Below are positions 1-10,993 of a DNA stretch of 64,000 nucleotides, in pieces; position 1 is the first letter of the stretch, and every line of letters begins with the position of its first letter. The translations under genes and the position numbers were made by a program. The notes beneath the pieces were generated by a model. That model was not told where the DNA came from and searched no databases. It was given only the letters and a program-made list of their open reading frames with translations. The stretch is from contig CM069610.1 of assembly GCA_035771175.1 (NCBI GenBank), positions 19,252,001 through 19,316,000 of the forward strand, written 5' to 3'. The stretch comes from Paratinospora sagittata (taxonomy: Eukaryota > Streptophyta > Magnoliopsida > Ranunculales > Menispermaceae).

Positions 1-437
1 CAAAAAAAAAAAAAGTTGCCTTTTTCTTTTCTTTTTTTTCTTTTTTTTATACGTTATCTTTAAAATATATATATATAAGGTTTTTTTCTCGTTAGTTACC
101 CACCCCAAACCCAAACAAATCGAACCCTCGTCCCTCACCCTTGCGCCAAAGATTTTGTTTTATTTTATTTTATTTTTTCTTTTCTTTGACTCCTCTTCTT
201 TTCTTTTCTTTTCTTTTTTGGTTTTTCTTCTTTTTTCTCCTCTCTTCTCTTCTTCTTCTTCATCTGTTTGTGCGAGTGCAACATTGTTGAATAGTGAATA
301 CCTTGTTTGTTTTTTCTTTTTAAAAATTTTACAATTCATTGATTTTCTTTTTTAAATGATCTATGATGTTTAATTTTATTTCTTTTATATGATTATATCA
401 GTTGCAAGCCTGCAACTAAACATATAATAGAAATAGT
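1..437. other. Pyrimidine-rich non-coding DNA
   Basis: The stretch is T- and CT-rich with short low-complexity runs. The reading frames in it are only runs of Phe, Leu and Ser. I see no gene, and no recognisable transposon end to pair with the hAT scrap that follows. Confidence 0.5.
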
Positions 438-740
438 ATGTTTGCCTTTGGTTCTGGTGATGGAGTTGATGGGGTTAGAATTATAGGTAAGACTAAGAAA
501 AAGAATACTATTGGGAGTAGGACTGATCTTGGATGGGAACATGAAATAGACATAAATCCTAAAGCAAAAAAGGTCCTATGTAAGCATTGTGGAATTGTTG
601 ATAGTGGTGGTGTATATAGGTTGAAACATCATTTGGCTGGAACCCAAGATATTGTGGAGGCATGTACAAAGGTGCCTGAAGAAGTGAGACAAAAATTTAT
701 AAATATATGTTATGCCCTAGCACAAAAGAAGCTAATTTGA
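438..740 (+). pseudogene. BED zinc-finger fragment of a hAT-type transposase
   Basis: The 100-residue frame carries a BED zinc finger: the pair CKHC at about residues 49-52 is followed by SGGVYRLKHHLAGTQ, the typical Cys2/His layout of plant hAT transposases with a DUF659 domain. A serine/acid-poor tail (VPEEVRQKF) matches the segment that follows the finger in this family. BED fingers bind the transposon ends in the nucleus. DUF659 and the C-terminal dimerisation region are absent, and the frame stops about 100 bases before a probable hAT end, so this is a deletion derivative. A domesticated BED protein is possible but unlikely at this length. Confidence 0.6.
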
Positions 741-838
741 AATATAATTTAATAGATTTGTAGGATCTTACGATCCACGATCCGATTTTCAAGAACCCCT
801 CACTGATCCTAGGTAGGATCTCGATCCTGACTACCTTG
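741..838. mobile_element. Probable 3' terminal region of the hAT fragment
   Basis: The segment repeats GATCC-type blocks (acgatccacgatccgatttt, then gatcctgactaccttg). The complement of its right edge begins CAAGGTAGTCAGGATC, and hAT ends commonly begin CA. It directly follows the BED frame. The matching left end and an 8-bp target duplication were not found. Confidence 0.35.
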
Positions 839-3586
839 ATTACAAATAATCACATAATACCTTTCTTAAAAGTTGTATAACAACAACCAAAACATTAATA
901 TAGTATATTAAACCAACAAAAAAAAATTACGTTCCTCTTGATTCATGATTCAAAACTAGGATACACTTCATAAATTTTGATTGTATCCTAAAGATTTTTA
1001 TTTTTCAAAAATTCATATGGCATTATGTACAAAAAGTAATTTGGTTTTGGTGCATTAAAAGTGTCTTCCACGTGAGACTTGGCAACTGTCCCTATCGATA
1101 CACAACCCATTTAAGTGATTATGGTGCGTTAAAAGTGTTTTCCACTAGGCCTAATTTGAAGTATTTTTGCTTCAAAAGTGGTTTTCCAATTCGGCAAGCT
1201 TTTAAAACAGTTTCTCACTTGGATAGTTAGTGGTTTTCCACTTGGCTGAATTGAAAAATTATGATTTAAGATTGAAAGTTGTATAAAAATTAAAGCAAAT
1301 AATAATGGGTCTCATGAACTAATAACTCAACTTCCTCATCCAATTACTTTCAGATCATATAGTGGTAAATTTGTTGTTACATTGTTTGATGTTGGGTGGG
1401 TTTTATCTCTATTCGATTATGTTGGGTTCGGTTAAGATATAGGCCAAGATCTGAACCAAATTGACCAGTAAGCACCCCACTTTTCAAAATAGGCCACTTG
1501 AAAATGTAAAAATAGGAAGTCTCACTCAATTGTAAAGGAAACACAATGCACATCCCCCATTTTTAGGGTATACGAATACATATAATTGTGTCAAAGACCA
1601 AACCAAACACCACCTTAACTTCTTAGCAACTTCATCGCCATGTGATAATAAGCTAATGACACAACTATACAACCCCATGGTTCTCATAATTCTACCCCCT
1701 TAATAGAATCTTGTACAAGATTAAGGTCGGAAGCAGTAAAGTGTTCTTATATACATGCATAATTGAAACATGTTTCATATTTATATTTCCATCTCCCACA
1801 GGTACTCTTGTTGGCACAATTTTTTATTCATTCAATCTTCTTTTAGGGAAAACCCAATGCATGGGGATACCACCATTACCGATTCTAAAAAAGGGCTATA
1901 CACATCTTTACCTCCACAGAAATCTTCTTCATCATTTTGCACTAAAGCTCTCATTGCAATTTAGTTGTTTTTTCAACACAAAAGGAAATTAAATGGTGGT
2001 GTTACTTTTCAAGGTGTTATGGTAATTTGGCTAATTCAAGTTGTTCATGGATGTTTTAATTTGTCATCCCCACAAGTAACTTTAACAACACTAAAGGTGA
2101 AACAACCAAATTGCATCATATAAATTCTTAGAATTGAACGATAGAGCAGTCAAAAAATTCATTATTTGTCCACATGGCAAAAGCTCCAAATAAACCAATT
2201 TTATGATTGGCTAATCTTTCTAAACTTGTTTGGCTATACTTTCCAATAACATATTTGTGATATAAATAAAGTCGTAGAATTCAAACACATGGAGCTATTC
2301 ATGAATCTTTATTAACTCGTTAAACCTTTTGTTCACTCCATCCATTGATTACTTAACAATTGACAAATGGATGAAGTAAAAGTGATTTTATGAATCTTCA
2401 AGATTTGGTTACAAAAGAGTTTTCTGTATTTGCTTAATTGACTCATTGAATGTTCACCAATCACACGATAGAAATTTGAGCCATCAACCCTACTTGTAAT
2501 CAACAAGTTTTCATACGCTACACATGTTCTTTAAAAGTTTAAAAAAATGCAAGGATATGTATCAAATAGCTAGATAAGGCAAAAAAAAAAGAACTATGTG
2601 ATTTTCTTCTCTTTCTCCTTCCAATCATTCATCTCTATTCGTTTTGTATGAATGTCTTAGTTGCACTACACTACCATGTTCTCTTTTTTATGAATGTCTT
2701 AGTTGTGCTACACTACCCTGTTCTCTTTTTTGTGAATGCCCATAGTTCATGGTCGAAAGAAAAAAACTAAAACAAAAGAAAAGTCTTGGGACTCACATGA
2801 GATATGATCCAATGTACTAATCTTGTTTAATAAGATTTGGCGTTGTTGTGTTGGACAAATTTGACCTTGATAAAGAAAATGATTTGGTTTGACTCGCACT
2901 GTGTGTGTTGGGTTTGGTGTTCTGGAATTGCTTGTCTAATCTACACACACACACACACTCTAGAGTAGTTCTAGAGCTATTCAATAATATGTGATCAATT
3001 CAATTTTATTTTTTTTTTACTTTTTTTTTTTTTTGAGAAGATACAAAGTATTCCTGTAGTTGCCCATGGAGTATCAACTATCAAGCTCATTCCAAGACCC
3101 ACTAATACCCACACCATCTAAGTGGGACAGCGACGACACGATCCACAAACCCCTCAAAAGTCATGTTTGAAAATTTGTCACTTAACGGCGCGAGCCCACG
3201 AACGTGTTTGAAATCCATAGCCTCAATTGTGCAAACCCACGCCCATGTTTATAAATCTTCTGCCACAATGACTCGAACCCTCCATGGTGTTTGATAATCT
3301 GAAGCAAATCATCATGGCAACACCCCCATTGGCAAGCATTCCTCCATTCAACGCGTCCTATTTTAACAATATGATTCACATCCTCACTTATTTCCCCTTC
3401 TTGATGAATACTTTATCTCATAAGCAAGGTCTTGAAATACCTTTTTCCTAAAACAAAATAGAGAATATCATTAATTAGAAGTGACATGAAAGTGGGTTAT
3501 GTATGGGCAATGAAAAGGACAAAGAGTCCTCCCAAGCCCGAGCCTCATACTCAGCTCAATACAGTAGGCACCCTCAGCCAATCACT
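839..3586. other. Intergenic DNA without a recognisable gene
   Basis: No frame resembles a protein family. The stretch holds degenerate copies of a block containing ttttccactt near 1060-1250, a short (CA)n run near 2943-2958, T-runs near 3010-3035 and the 42-bp tandem repeat listed separately. Confidence 0.5.
2647..2748. repeat. 42-bp tandem duplication
   Basis: A unit beginning tatgaatgtcttagttg and ending in a T-run starts at 2647 and again at 2689, exactly 42 bases later, with few mismatches. A third partial start is at 2731. No function is suggested. Confidence 0.8.
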
Positions 3587-3594
3587 AATCCTAT

Positions 3595-4719
3595 TAGGGG
3601 TGAGCATGTCACCCGCAAACCGACTCGACCCGCACAAAAAACGTCGGGTCGGGTCTGGTCGGGTTTGCCTCAGTAGCTCGGGTGAGTCGGGTTTGAAAAT
3701 TGGAGACCCGAAATGTTGAGTCAGGTTCGGATTTAGGGTAAACCGGACCCGCGGCTACCCGACCTGATTTGCTCTTAAGTAAAGCTAAAAAGAACCCTAA
3801 TTTTCATCTCTTTTCTCACGCCTCCCCCATCCCATTTTTCGTTTTGTTTCAACGGCCAAAAAACACCCTAAACATCTCCTCGTTTATTCTCCTTCTCGAC
3901 CAAAAAAACCCTAGTTTTCTCACCCCCTTCTCTTCATCTCTAGTCTCTCGGCTCTCGCGGCTCCTCCTCTCTTCGTCTATTCTCCATTTCTCCTTCTCGT
4001 CTCTACTCTCTCGCGCTCCTTCTCTCTGTCTCTCTTCGTCTTCTCCATTTTCATTTTCTTTCTCCGACAACCAAAACCAAAACCAAAACCCCAACTCAAC
4101 GATTCCTCTTTGGCGAAGAAGAAACATTCGACTGACATGTTGATTACTTGAACGTGAAGAGTAATGAGAGGATTTCGTTCACATGCAAGCAAAGCGGTGA
4201 CGGCGGGAAATGTTGGAATTCAGAGAAAATCAACCCGTAAACTTTTGTAGTACACTGAAATCAGAAGAGAATAAGTAGCAACAATCATCTGTGAGTTTAT
4301 GAAATATTCTTCAGCCGACCTATCAATGGAATTATTTATACAATCACAAAAAATTACCTTCTGAATACATCATTCATTTTCTTTTCCCTATTAAGTTAAC
4401 ATTAAAGATTGGAGCATATGTGGTAAAATCACAATAATCCTATTATTACTGATTCTGATCTATATACTTACCTGTAATGGGCGATCAGAGCAAGCTGAAA
4501 AAATGGGTTTTCTTGGAGCTGAAATTTTTATAAAAAAAAAAATTCCGAAAATAGGGTCAGGTGGACCCGACCACCCGATGGACCCAACCCCTATAAAATA
4601 GGGTCGGGTGGAAGCAAGGTTTTTGGTGATGTCGGGTGGCATCAGGTTGGTTGCGATGCCCCCCAACAGTTGTGGGTCGGGTGGGGTTTGGGGCCAAACC
4701 CGACCCGTGCACACTCGTA
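3595..4719. mobile_element. Non-autonomous hAT-type element with 8-bp target duplication
   Basis: The element is flanked by the direct repeat AATCCTAT at 3587-3594 and 4720-4727. Its left end reads TAGGGGTGAGCATG and the complement of its right end TACGAGTGTGCACGGG, an imperfect inverted repeat. Both ends continue into GGGTCGGGT-rich subterminal repeats in opposite orientation, which is typical of hAT elements. It encodes no transposase. The interior (about 3780-4140) is CT-rich and looks like a plant promoter or 5'UTR, so it may be captured host sequence. Confidence 0.8.
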
Positions 4720-4727
4720 AATCCTAT

Positions 4728-6289
4728 ATCCCTTAGACAATTTGGAGCTAGAAATTCACAGTGTCTTGCGAAATCTCAATATAAGAAAGAAGAATAAAAC
4801 ATGCGGCTTGAATTTCTTGCTAAAAGTAAAGTCAAGAAGCTAGTTTCGTCAAAAACCTAGCTTGTTGCTCATACTACATTCAACTTAGCCACTTTAGCAA
4901 CCATCCAACATGCATTAAAAAGTTTTGCACACTCTTTTCGTGTCAACCAAATCAAAGCTTCAAAATCCAAACAATCATATACAAATAAGATGCCACTATT
5001 CCACAAGCACAATACTTATATTCCACAAATAAGAAGCCTCAAATCGGTGCTTGAAACATTTTTCTAACAAGGCTAAACTGAATACCCATTTCCAAAAACC
5101 CAAAACCCCTTTCCTCACTGGTTCTATTAACAAATTTCTAATTAATCAAACAGTTTTACACAAGTTTTTTAGATACTGAATGAGATAAAATTTATTAATC
5201 GACCCAAATAAACTTTTAAGCCACCTTTTCAACACCAGAGAATGAATCTTTGAAATCTTAAAAATGTAAGGACATTTAGTAACAAGAAAACAGTACGACA
5301 TACTCCTAACCAATGCTTCCACTCCTCTTAAGAAGGAAGTTCAATTTCCAAGGCTCCATACTGCTAGTTTCTTACTAAACTTGCTAATCTCAAGTACTCG
5401 ATTGATATATATACTATCAACTATCCTACTAGATGACCCAATTAAGAAGTGAAAGAAACTAAATTTGCATTAGAGTTTTAGCAAATATCCTGATATTTTA
5501 CCACAATTAAAAAAAAAAAAAAAAAACTTTATTTTCTGACTATATTTAATCTCAATATGAACTCAAAACTGAACATCTATTCATAATTCATATCACAGGA
5601 TGAAGCTCCTTAATATGAACACGAAATTGAACCCTTATACATAGTTCATAGTACAGGGTGAAGCTCCTCAAGATAAATTCAAAATTAAGCATCTATTCAT
5701 AGTTCATAATAAATGTTGAAGCTCCTCAAGATGCACACAAAATCGAACCTCTACTTGCAGTTAATAGTATAGGTTGAAGCTCTAACTACAAAAGACAAAT
5801 TCTTTTCTTTCAGGTTGTTCTGCTTCTTCAATAAATGTATGAGAGTTGATTTGAATACCAAATAACAAACGATGCTCGGATTTTTTGCAACATGGTCAAT
5901 TCAAGAGTTCTTAATATTCCAATCAAAACCCACTGGCTATTTAATCTTATTAAATGTTGCTTCCTACGATAACCACACTTTTTTTTCCCTTTTTCTTACC
6001 AATTACCCCCACCCCTTCCCCCATTAAATATAATGTAGCCTAACAATGTCCTCCATTGTCACGTTATGATATGATTTGAATGACAAGCAATTACGTCTTG
6101 ATGCAAAATACTAGCCAATCAAGTAAATCAAGAGAAACGCCTCACAAACAAAAACCTAAAAAACAAAAAATAATGAAAAGCAACTGTTATTGAAAATCAA
6201 ATCACAAATATATACCAATCATTTAAAAAAAAAAATACTAAAGCCCAAAACTTTTTTGAACCAAAAAAAGGGGGTGAGAGAATTCAGAA
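4728..6289. other. Intergenic DNA without a recognisable gene
   Basis: No coding frame of note. It holds a poly-A run near 5509-5526 and the 58-bp minisatellite at 5557-5788. Confidence 0.5.
5557..5788. repeat. 58-bp minisatellite, four diverged copies
   Basis: Copies start at about 5557, 5615, 5673 and 5731, a constant 58-base step. Each begins with an atgaac-like block, has a central atagttcata-like block and ends with tgaagctcctcaag or a close variant. Copies differ at roughly one base in five, so the array is old. Confidence 0.85.
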
Positions 6290-6600
6290 TTAAACCCTTA
6301 CCGGCAAGAATTGAGGCGCGGAGACGCTCTCTCTCTTCTCGAGATTCGGGAATCAAGAAAAAGAGATCGAGGTTTTATTAGTTGAAGATGAAGAAGAAGA
6401 AGGGGATGTTATTTGGGGGCTCAGCGTACAGATCGAGATTTACGCAGGATGTAATGAATTTCCCGAGAGCGCAATAAACGGTGTCGTGTGTCGCCCCCGA
6501 AGATTCCGAGTAAAGAGCCCCGTACGGCCCGACCTTAATCGCGACTCGCAAGATTACTTACAAAGTTTTGTTAAATTTTGACTTCAAGCGAAAAATAGCT
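6290..6600 (-). promoter_or_regulatory. CpG-rich patch resembling a minus-strand first exon and promoter
   Basis: This 300-base patch is much richer in G+C and CpG than its surroundings. Read on the minus strand, a CT-rich leader with a GAGAGAGAG block runs into TTCTTGCCG followed by gtaaggg, a good plant splice donor, like a 5'UTR exon. No coding exon of a downstream gene is visible to the left, so this may be a stranded gene start. The reading is tentative. Confidence 0.3.
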
Positions 6601-6794
6601 TTGTTTATAATTGCCCAAGCCTATAGGCTAGTGAAAAGACCAAAATGCTCTCACTAAAGAGGAAAGTTGACTGACTGGTGCTATCTAACAACCAAAACTT
6701 CAAAAAACTCTAGGGCTGTTGCTAATTCAATAAAATTGTATGACACTTAGGAGCTTAATCTAGCTCAACTAGCTAGGCTTGGTCCAGACTCAAG

Positions 6795-6798
<4 letters not shown>

Positions 6799-6843
<45 letters not shown>
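6799..6843. repeat. (TA)n microsatellite
   Basis: An uninterrupted TA run of about 45 bases, followed by a short TATG/TGTA mixture. Confidence 0.95.
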
Positions 6844-6849
<6 letters not shown>

Positions 6850-7337
6850 ATGTATATGTATATTGAGAGGAAACAAATATACTTCATATAAAAAATAAAA
6901 AGAATTATGTACAAAGAGGCAATGTGAACGAGAGGTCCACCTCAAGCAAGACTAAAAACAATGGGAAAAATTACTAAAATAACGTCTTAGAAATACTATT
7001 TTACAGGAATAACAAGTTTCTTGTAAATTTATATTTATAGCATGTTTGACCATGTAAAAAGTCTAAAATGCCACTTTCTTTTAACTTAAACACAACTCTC
7101 CCAAACTTCTTTCAAAAGCGCGCGATTTCAATTTTCTCAACGGAAACCTTTTCTCTCTCTCTCTCTCTTTCTTCTTCTTCTACATTCTACCATTGACGAT
7201 TTCTCTCTATCTCTCTGTGCGCTTCTTCTTCTTCGTCTGCAACAACTTCTCACTCTCTCTTTGTGCGCTTCTTCTTTTTCTTCGTCTACAACGACTTCTC
7301 TCTCTCTTTGTGCACTTCTTCTTCTTCTTCATCAACG

Positions 7338-7352
7338 ATCTCTCTCTCTCTC

Positions 7353-7387
<35 letters not shown>
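7338..7387. repeat. (TC)n microsatellite
   Basis: A TC run of about 50 bases with one interruption, at the end of a CT-rich block that starts near 7150. Frames through it are low-complexity and not genes. Confidence 0.95.
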
Positions 7388-7419
7388 GTGCACTTCTTCT
7401 TCTTCATCTACGAATAATT

Positions 7420-7995
7420 GATGTATCAGTGACATTGTTGATGTATCGGTCCTGTTTATTTTAGGCAAATTAATGACATCTACAAATAATTAATGTATCA
7501 GTTCTAATATTACCGATACATCAGTCATACATATATTGAGTATGACTTTTCAATTTTATTGATGTATTAATGATATTACCAATGTATCGGTTCAGCGTAT
7601 TTCTAGGCAAACCAATGACATTTACAAATAATTGATGTATCAGTGATATCAAAATCGATATAATTTTATTTTTTATCGTTAGATATAACTAATATGTTTA
7701 TGACTATTATCTATTGGTAATATTAAAACTGATTTATCAGTCGTAACTCATAATATCAGAACCAATAAATCGATCATGTTTCTGTCGCAGAATATTGATA
7801 CATCTATCATATCTCTATAACTAGATATGACTGATATACTAGTAATATCATAACAGATACACCAGTCATGTTTCCGTCGTAGAATAAAGATATGGTCGAT
7901 ACATCAGTGATGTCAAAACTGATACATCTATTATATCTATATAACTAGATATGACTGATATATCGGTATTACCAAAACTGATATATCAGCCGAAC
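7420..7995. repeat. Degenerate array of a GATGTATCAGT-like motif in both orientations
   Basis: About 20 copies of gatgtatcagt, or its complement actgatacatc, with one or two changes each, occur across 570 bases at irregular spacing. The alternating orientation means neighbouring copies can pair. The array lies wholly inside the Mutator-like element. Confidence 0.7.
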
Positions 7996-8589
7996 GTTTA
8001 CAACTCGACATCAATTATTGTGCGTTTGATCGTTGCATGTAGGGGGGTTTAGATTTGGATGTTGCTATATATTTTTTTACTGAAAACAAGTTGAATAACA
8101 AACTTGAAGAAGTAATAAACATTAAAAAGATTCAAACCTTCATTTCGTTTCAACGTGAATGAACTCGAATTACTTTTGGATGCCATGGAAATACTCGCAA
8201 AAACTTTGTAGTTCTAAGACCGTTTCTCGTTTTTAAAGTGAAGAAGAATGATTATAGCCATTGTAGATCAAAATTATGTTAAAATGAACATTTAGAAATT
8301 AAAGCAAGTAGGTGGAAGGACGCTGTGGAATAAAAATGGACAGTTTGGAATAAAATAAGGGTATTTTGGACTTTTTACAGGGCAAAACATGACATAGATA
8401 TAATTCTACAACAAACATACTATTCTTGTAAAGTGTTATTTTTGCAATGCTATGTTGGTAAATTTCCCAAAAAAAAGTTCAAAAGCTCCCACATACATCA
8501 AAAAACCCTACTCAACCCAAAAACACAACCAAAATCATATCATAAGCATGCATTCCAATCTCTAACCCAATCCGAAATAGAATGATCAC

Positions 8590-8770
8590 CTCCCAATTTT
8601 GACGAAGAAACCCATGTGGCAGTAGTCAACAACATCTCATCTCTTATATGAATTTTGAAAAATTCTATTATTTCTTTCCAGCCAAATACACCAAAAGTGT
8701 TGCCAATGAAACTATCCTTCCTAAGTCCCCAAGTCTCATGTTATGCAATGAAAATTGGTTAAGTAATACA
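8590..8770 (-). mobile_element. Relic of an L1-type LINE 3' end
   Basis: The block aaattctattatttctttcc and the following bases nearly match the segment at 22040-22080 that encodes the end of the zf-RVT domain of the L1 element there. The minus-strand translation near 8700-8650 (FGVFGWKEIIEFF) resembles that domain's end. Only this scrap remains. Confidence 0.35.
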
Positions 8771-10740
8771 TAATCCTCAATTAAGACACAATCCAAACTC
8801 TAGGCTTGATTTTTTAATGGGTTGGCCTGGCTTGACCCAATATTGCATTGGGCAAGTATGGATCACCTTTTCTGAAAAAAAAAAAACACAGGATGGAGCG
8901 ACTCATTGAAGCCTCTGTTGACCCAAAGCCTCATGTATTGTCCATAATTTTAATATTATTGTTTAAGATGGAATGCTATTAAAACTCAATTGCAAATATT
9001 GGATAAAGTATAAAGTTGACAAAAATCCATATATTAAGTGGTACCAATCATTAAAAAAAAATCCTACTCGTCTCTACAAGATATTTGCAATTTTTTTGAT
9101 TCCGGAAGGTGGTATGCTTTTTTTTTTTTTTTTTTCTCCCTTTCCTCTTATTCCATTATTGCGGGTATACCGTAGAAAGAGGACTAGTTTGAAGTTGACT
9201 TTGCCTCACCAACCTATGAGTGAAATATGAAATAAAATGAGTATCTTCCTTTCCCTTTCCTTGCTCCGCCATTAAATCTCACCTTACTTCATTTTAGTAA
9301 AGGGTTTCTCGGAACCTACTAAATTGATGCCCCAACATTTCTTTCACCCAACATCAAGGGCTAGTAGCACTTGGGATGATTTTAAGTTCGCATTTCCTTT
9401 GGTTATATAACTGTGCAGTTTCTGAAAATTTCAAACCTAATTTCCTTCATAAATTCTCTAATTTAATTGTCAAAGAAGTTTCTATATTTATACCTTTTCT
9501 TGTTGGAAAGGCAACTTTTTGTTGAACTACCAAAAAAATAAAGGGTAACCAATGTGATCATGACATTGTAGGTGCTTTCGATGGGACATAAACGATTTCC
9601 CGCACGAGTAATAGGTGGTATAGCCCGTTGCAGAAGTCCCCATCAAGTTGGGTCACTTAATCCTCGAGTGTTTCCTTAGCAACAGCCGCCGCATGACAAC
9701 GTTCAACTGCTATCGTCAAGCTTGTACATGGTGCGACAAAAAGAGAATTAGTAGGAAACGAAAGGGCATTTATCCACTCCGATAACATCTCTTACTCACA
9801 TGGGTAGAGAGTATGCCCGAGTTGTGAAGCCCCAAGTGATGCTCACTGTAGTGTAGTATCTAGGTTTAGCCTTCTCCTTCCCGAGTTTCGCTTTTGATCT
9901 CTCTTTCTCTCTTTCTCTCTAAGTCTCTAGTTCGTGACCTTTTACTACCAATCTTCTTCTTCTTCTTATGTTGCTCGCTTTCTTTTGTTAGCTTCCTTTC
10001 TACAAAGAAACCAAAAAAAGAGAATATGAACAAAAAAAGACTTTTTAATGAGAGTAATTAGGGATGCTTCCAGAAAGAATTTGGACAGATAAAGTAGGTT
10101 GAACATAAAAAAGTGTCAGAATTAACAAGGTTTACAATGTATTTTTTTTTTGTTCGGCCTGTTAAGATCGAACAAATTTCATTATGTCCGTCCACGCAGG
10201 ATCGAATACACCCAATTCGAAGGCCATTTTTTTTTACATTTTAAAATTAATTTTTGTTCATTTTTTTCTTCAATTTTGAGCACGTTCTTATAAAAAAATA
10301 CTTCAAAAAGGTAAAAATTTATGCTTTTACTTTAAAAAATACAAAAAAAATGACAAAATTAAAGATTGAGATTAGTTAAAAAATTAAAGGGTTGAAAAAT
10401 TTAAGATAGAGAGTGAATGAGTGAAGAACTTGGTTGAAGGGTTTAAAAAGTTTAATAATTGTCCTTTTTAATAATTTTACATAATTTTTTTTTTAATCTT
10501 TTTACTTTTTAAATGAGATGGGTGAAAAAATAAAAATGAGTAGGTAAAAATAATCGTACCCTACAAACAGAAACATATAGAACAAGAAGCTAAGCTTGAC
10601 AGTACAGTAGTAAATCACGAGAGCACCGTTTTCCATTTCTTCAAAGAATAGGGCACACACCATCCACTTTTCCACTCTGATATCATTTGTTCAGAAGCAG
10701 TAAAATGTCAAGTCCGAATAAATATGAAGAAAGAAAGTTG
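8771..10740. other. Intergenic DNA downstream of LSD1
   Basis: I recognise no gene or complete element. T-runs occur near 9118-9135 and 10142-10150. A moderately GC-rich stretch at 9570-9870 has no open frame that resembles a known family. Confidence 0.45.
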
Positions 10741-10993
10741 AATCACAATTACGCGTAAGATACAATACCCGATCACTTCATTCATATTATATATCATATA
10801 TGCACGTAATATGTATATGTTCTATGTATATATACGGAAACAGACAACGAACTTCAGTTTTTCTCCCGGAAATAGTTTCGACAGATAAATAAATTAAATG
10901 ACCATTCTCCTGTATGCGAAAATAATGGATGAGATACACAACAAATCATACATTCACCACAGTTCTCCCAGTAGTATATATATGTGTGTTCAA

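Larger units (their letters stand above)
6963..8468. mobile_element. Mutator-like element with ~110-bp terminal inverted repeats
   Basis: The first ~110 bases and the complement of the last ~110 are alike. Both start GGGAAA and share blocks such as TTTACA.GAATA, TATATYTATR and GTAAAAAGTC.AAAAT. The 9-base flanks (6954-6962 and 8469-8477) are both A-rich and agree at seven positions. Long terminal inverted repeats with a probable 9-bp target duplication fit a non-autonomous Mutator-like element. It encodes no transposase. Its interior is a CT microsatellite and an array of a GATGTATCAGT-like motif. Confidence 0.65.

Noticed and set aside
3769..4143. A 124-codon frame starting MLLSKAKKNPNF
   Set aside because: It lies in the CT-rich interior of the hAT-type element, with an equally long frame on the other strand, and has no recognisable domain.
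7193..7468. Several overlapping open frames of Ser/Leu or Arg/Glu repeats
   Set aside because: They are translations of the CT microsatellite and have no complex sequence.
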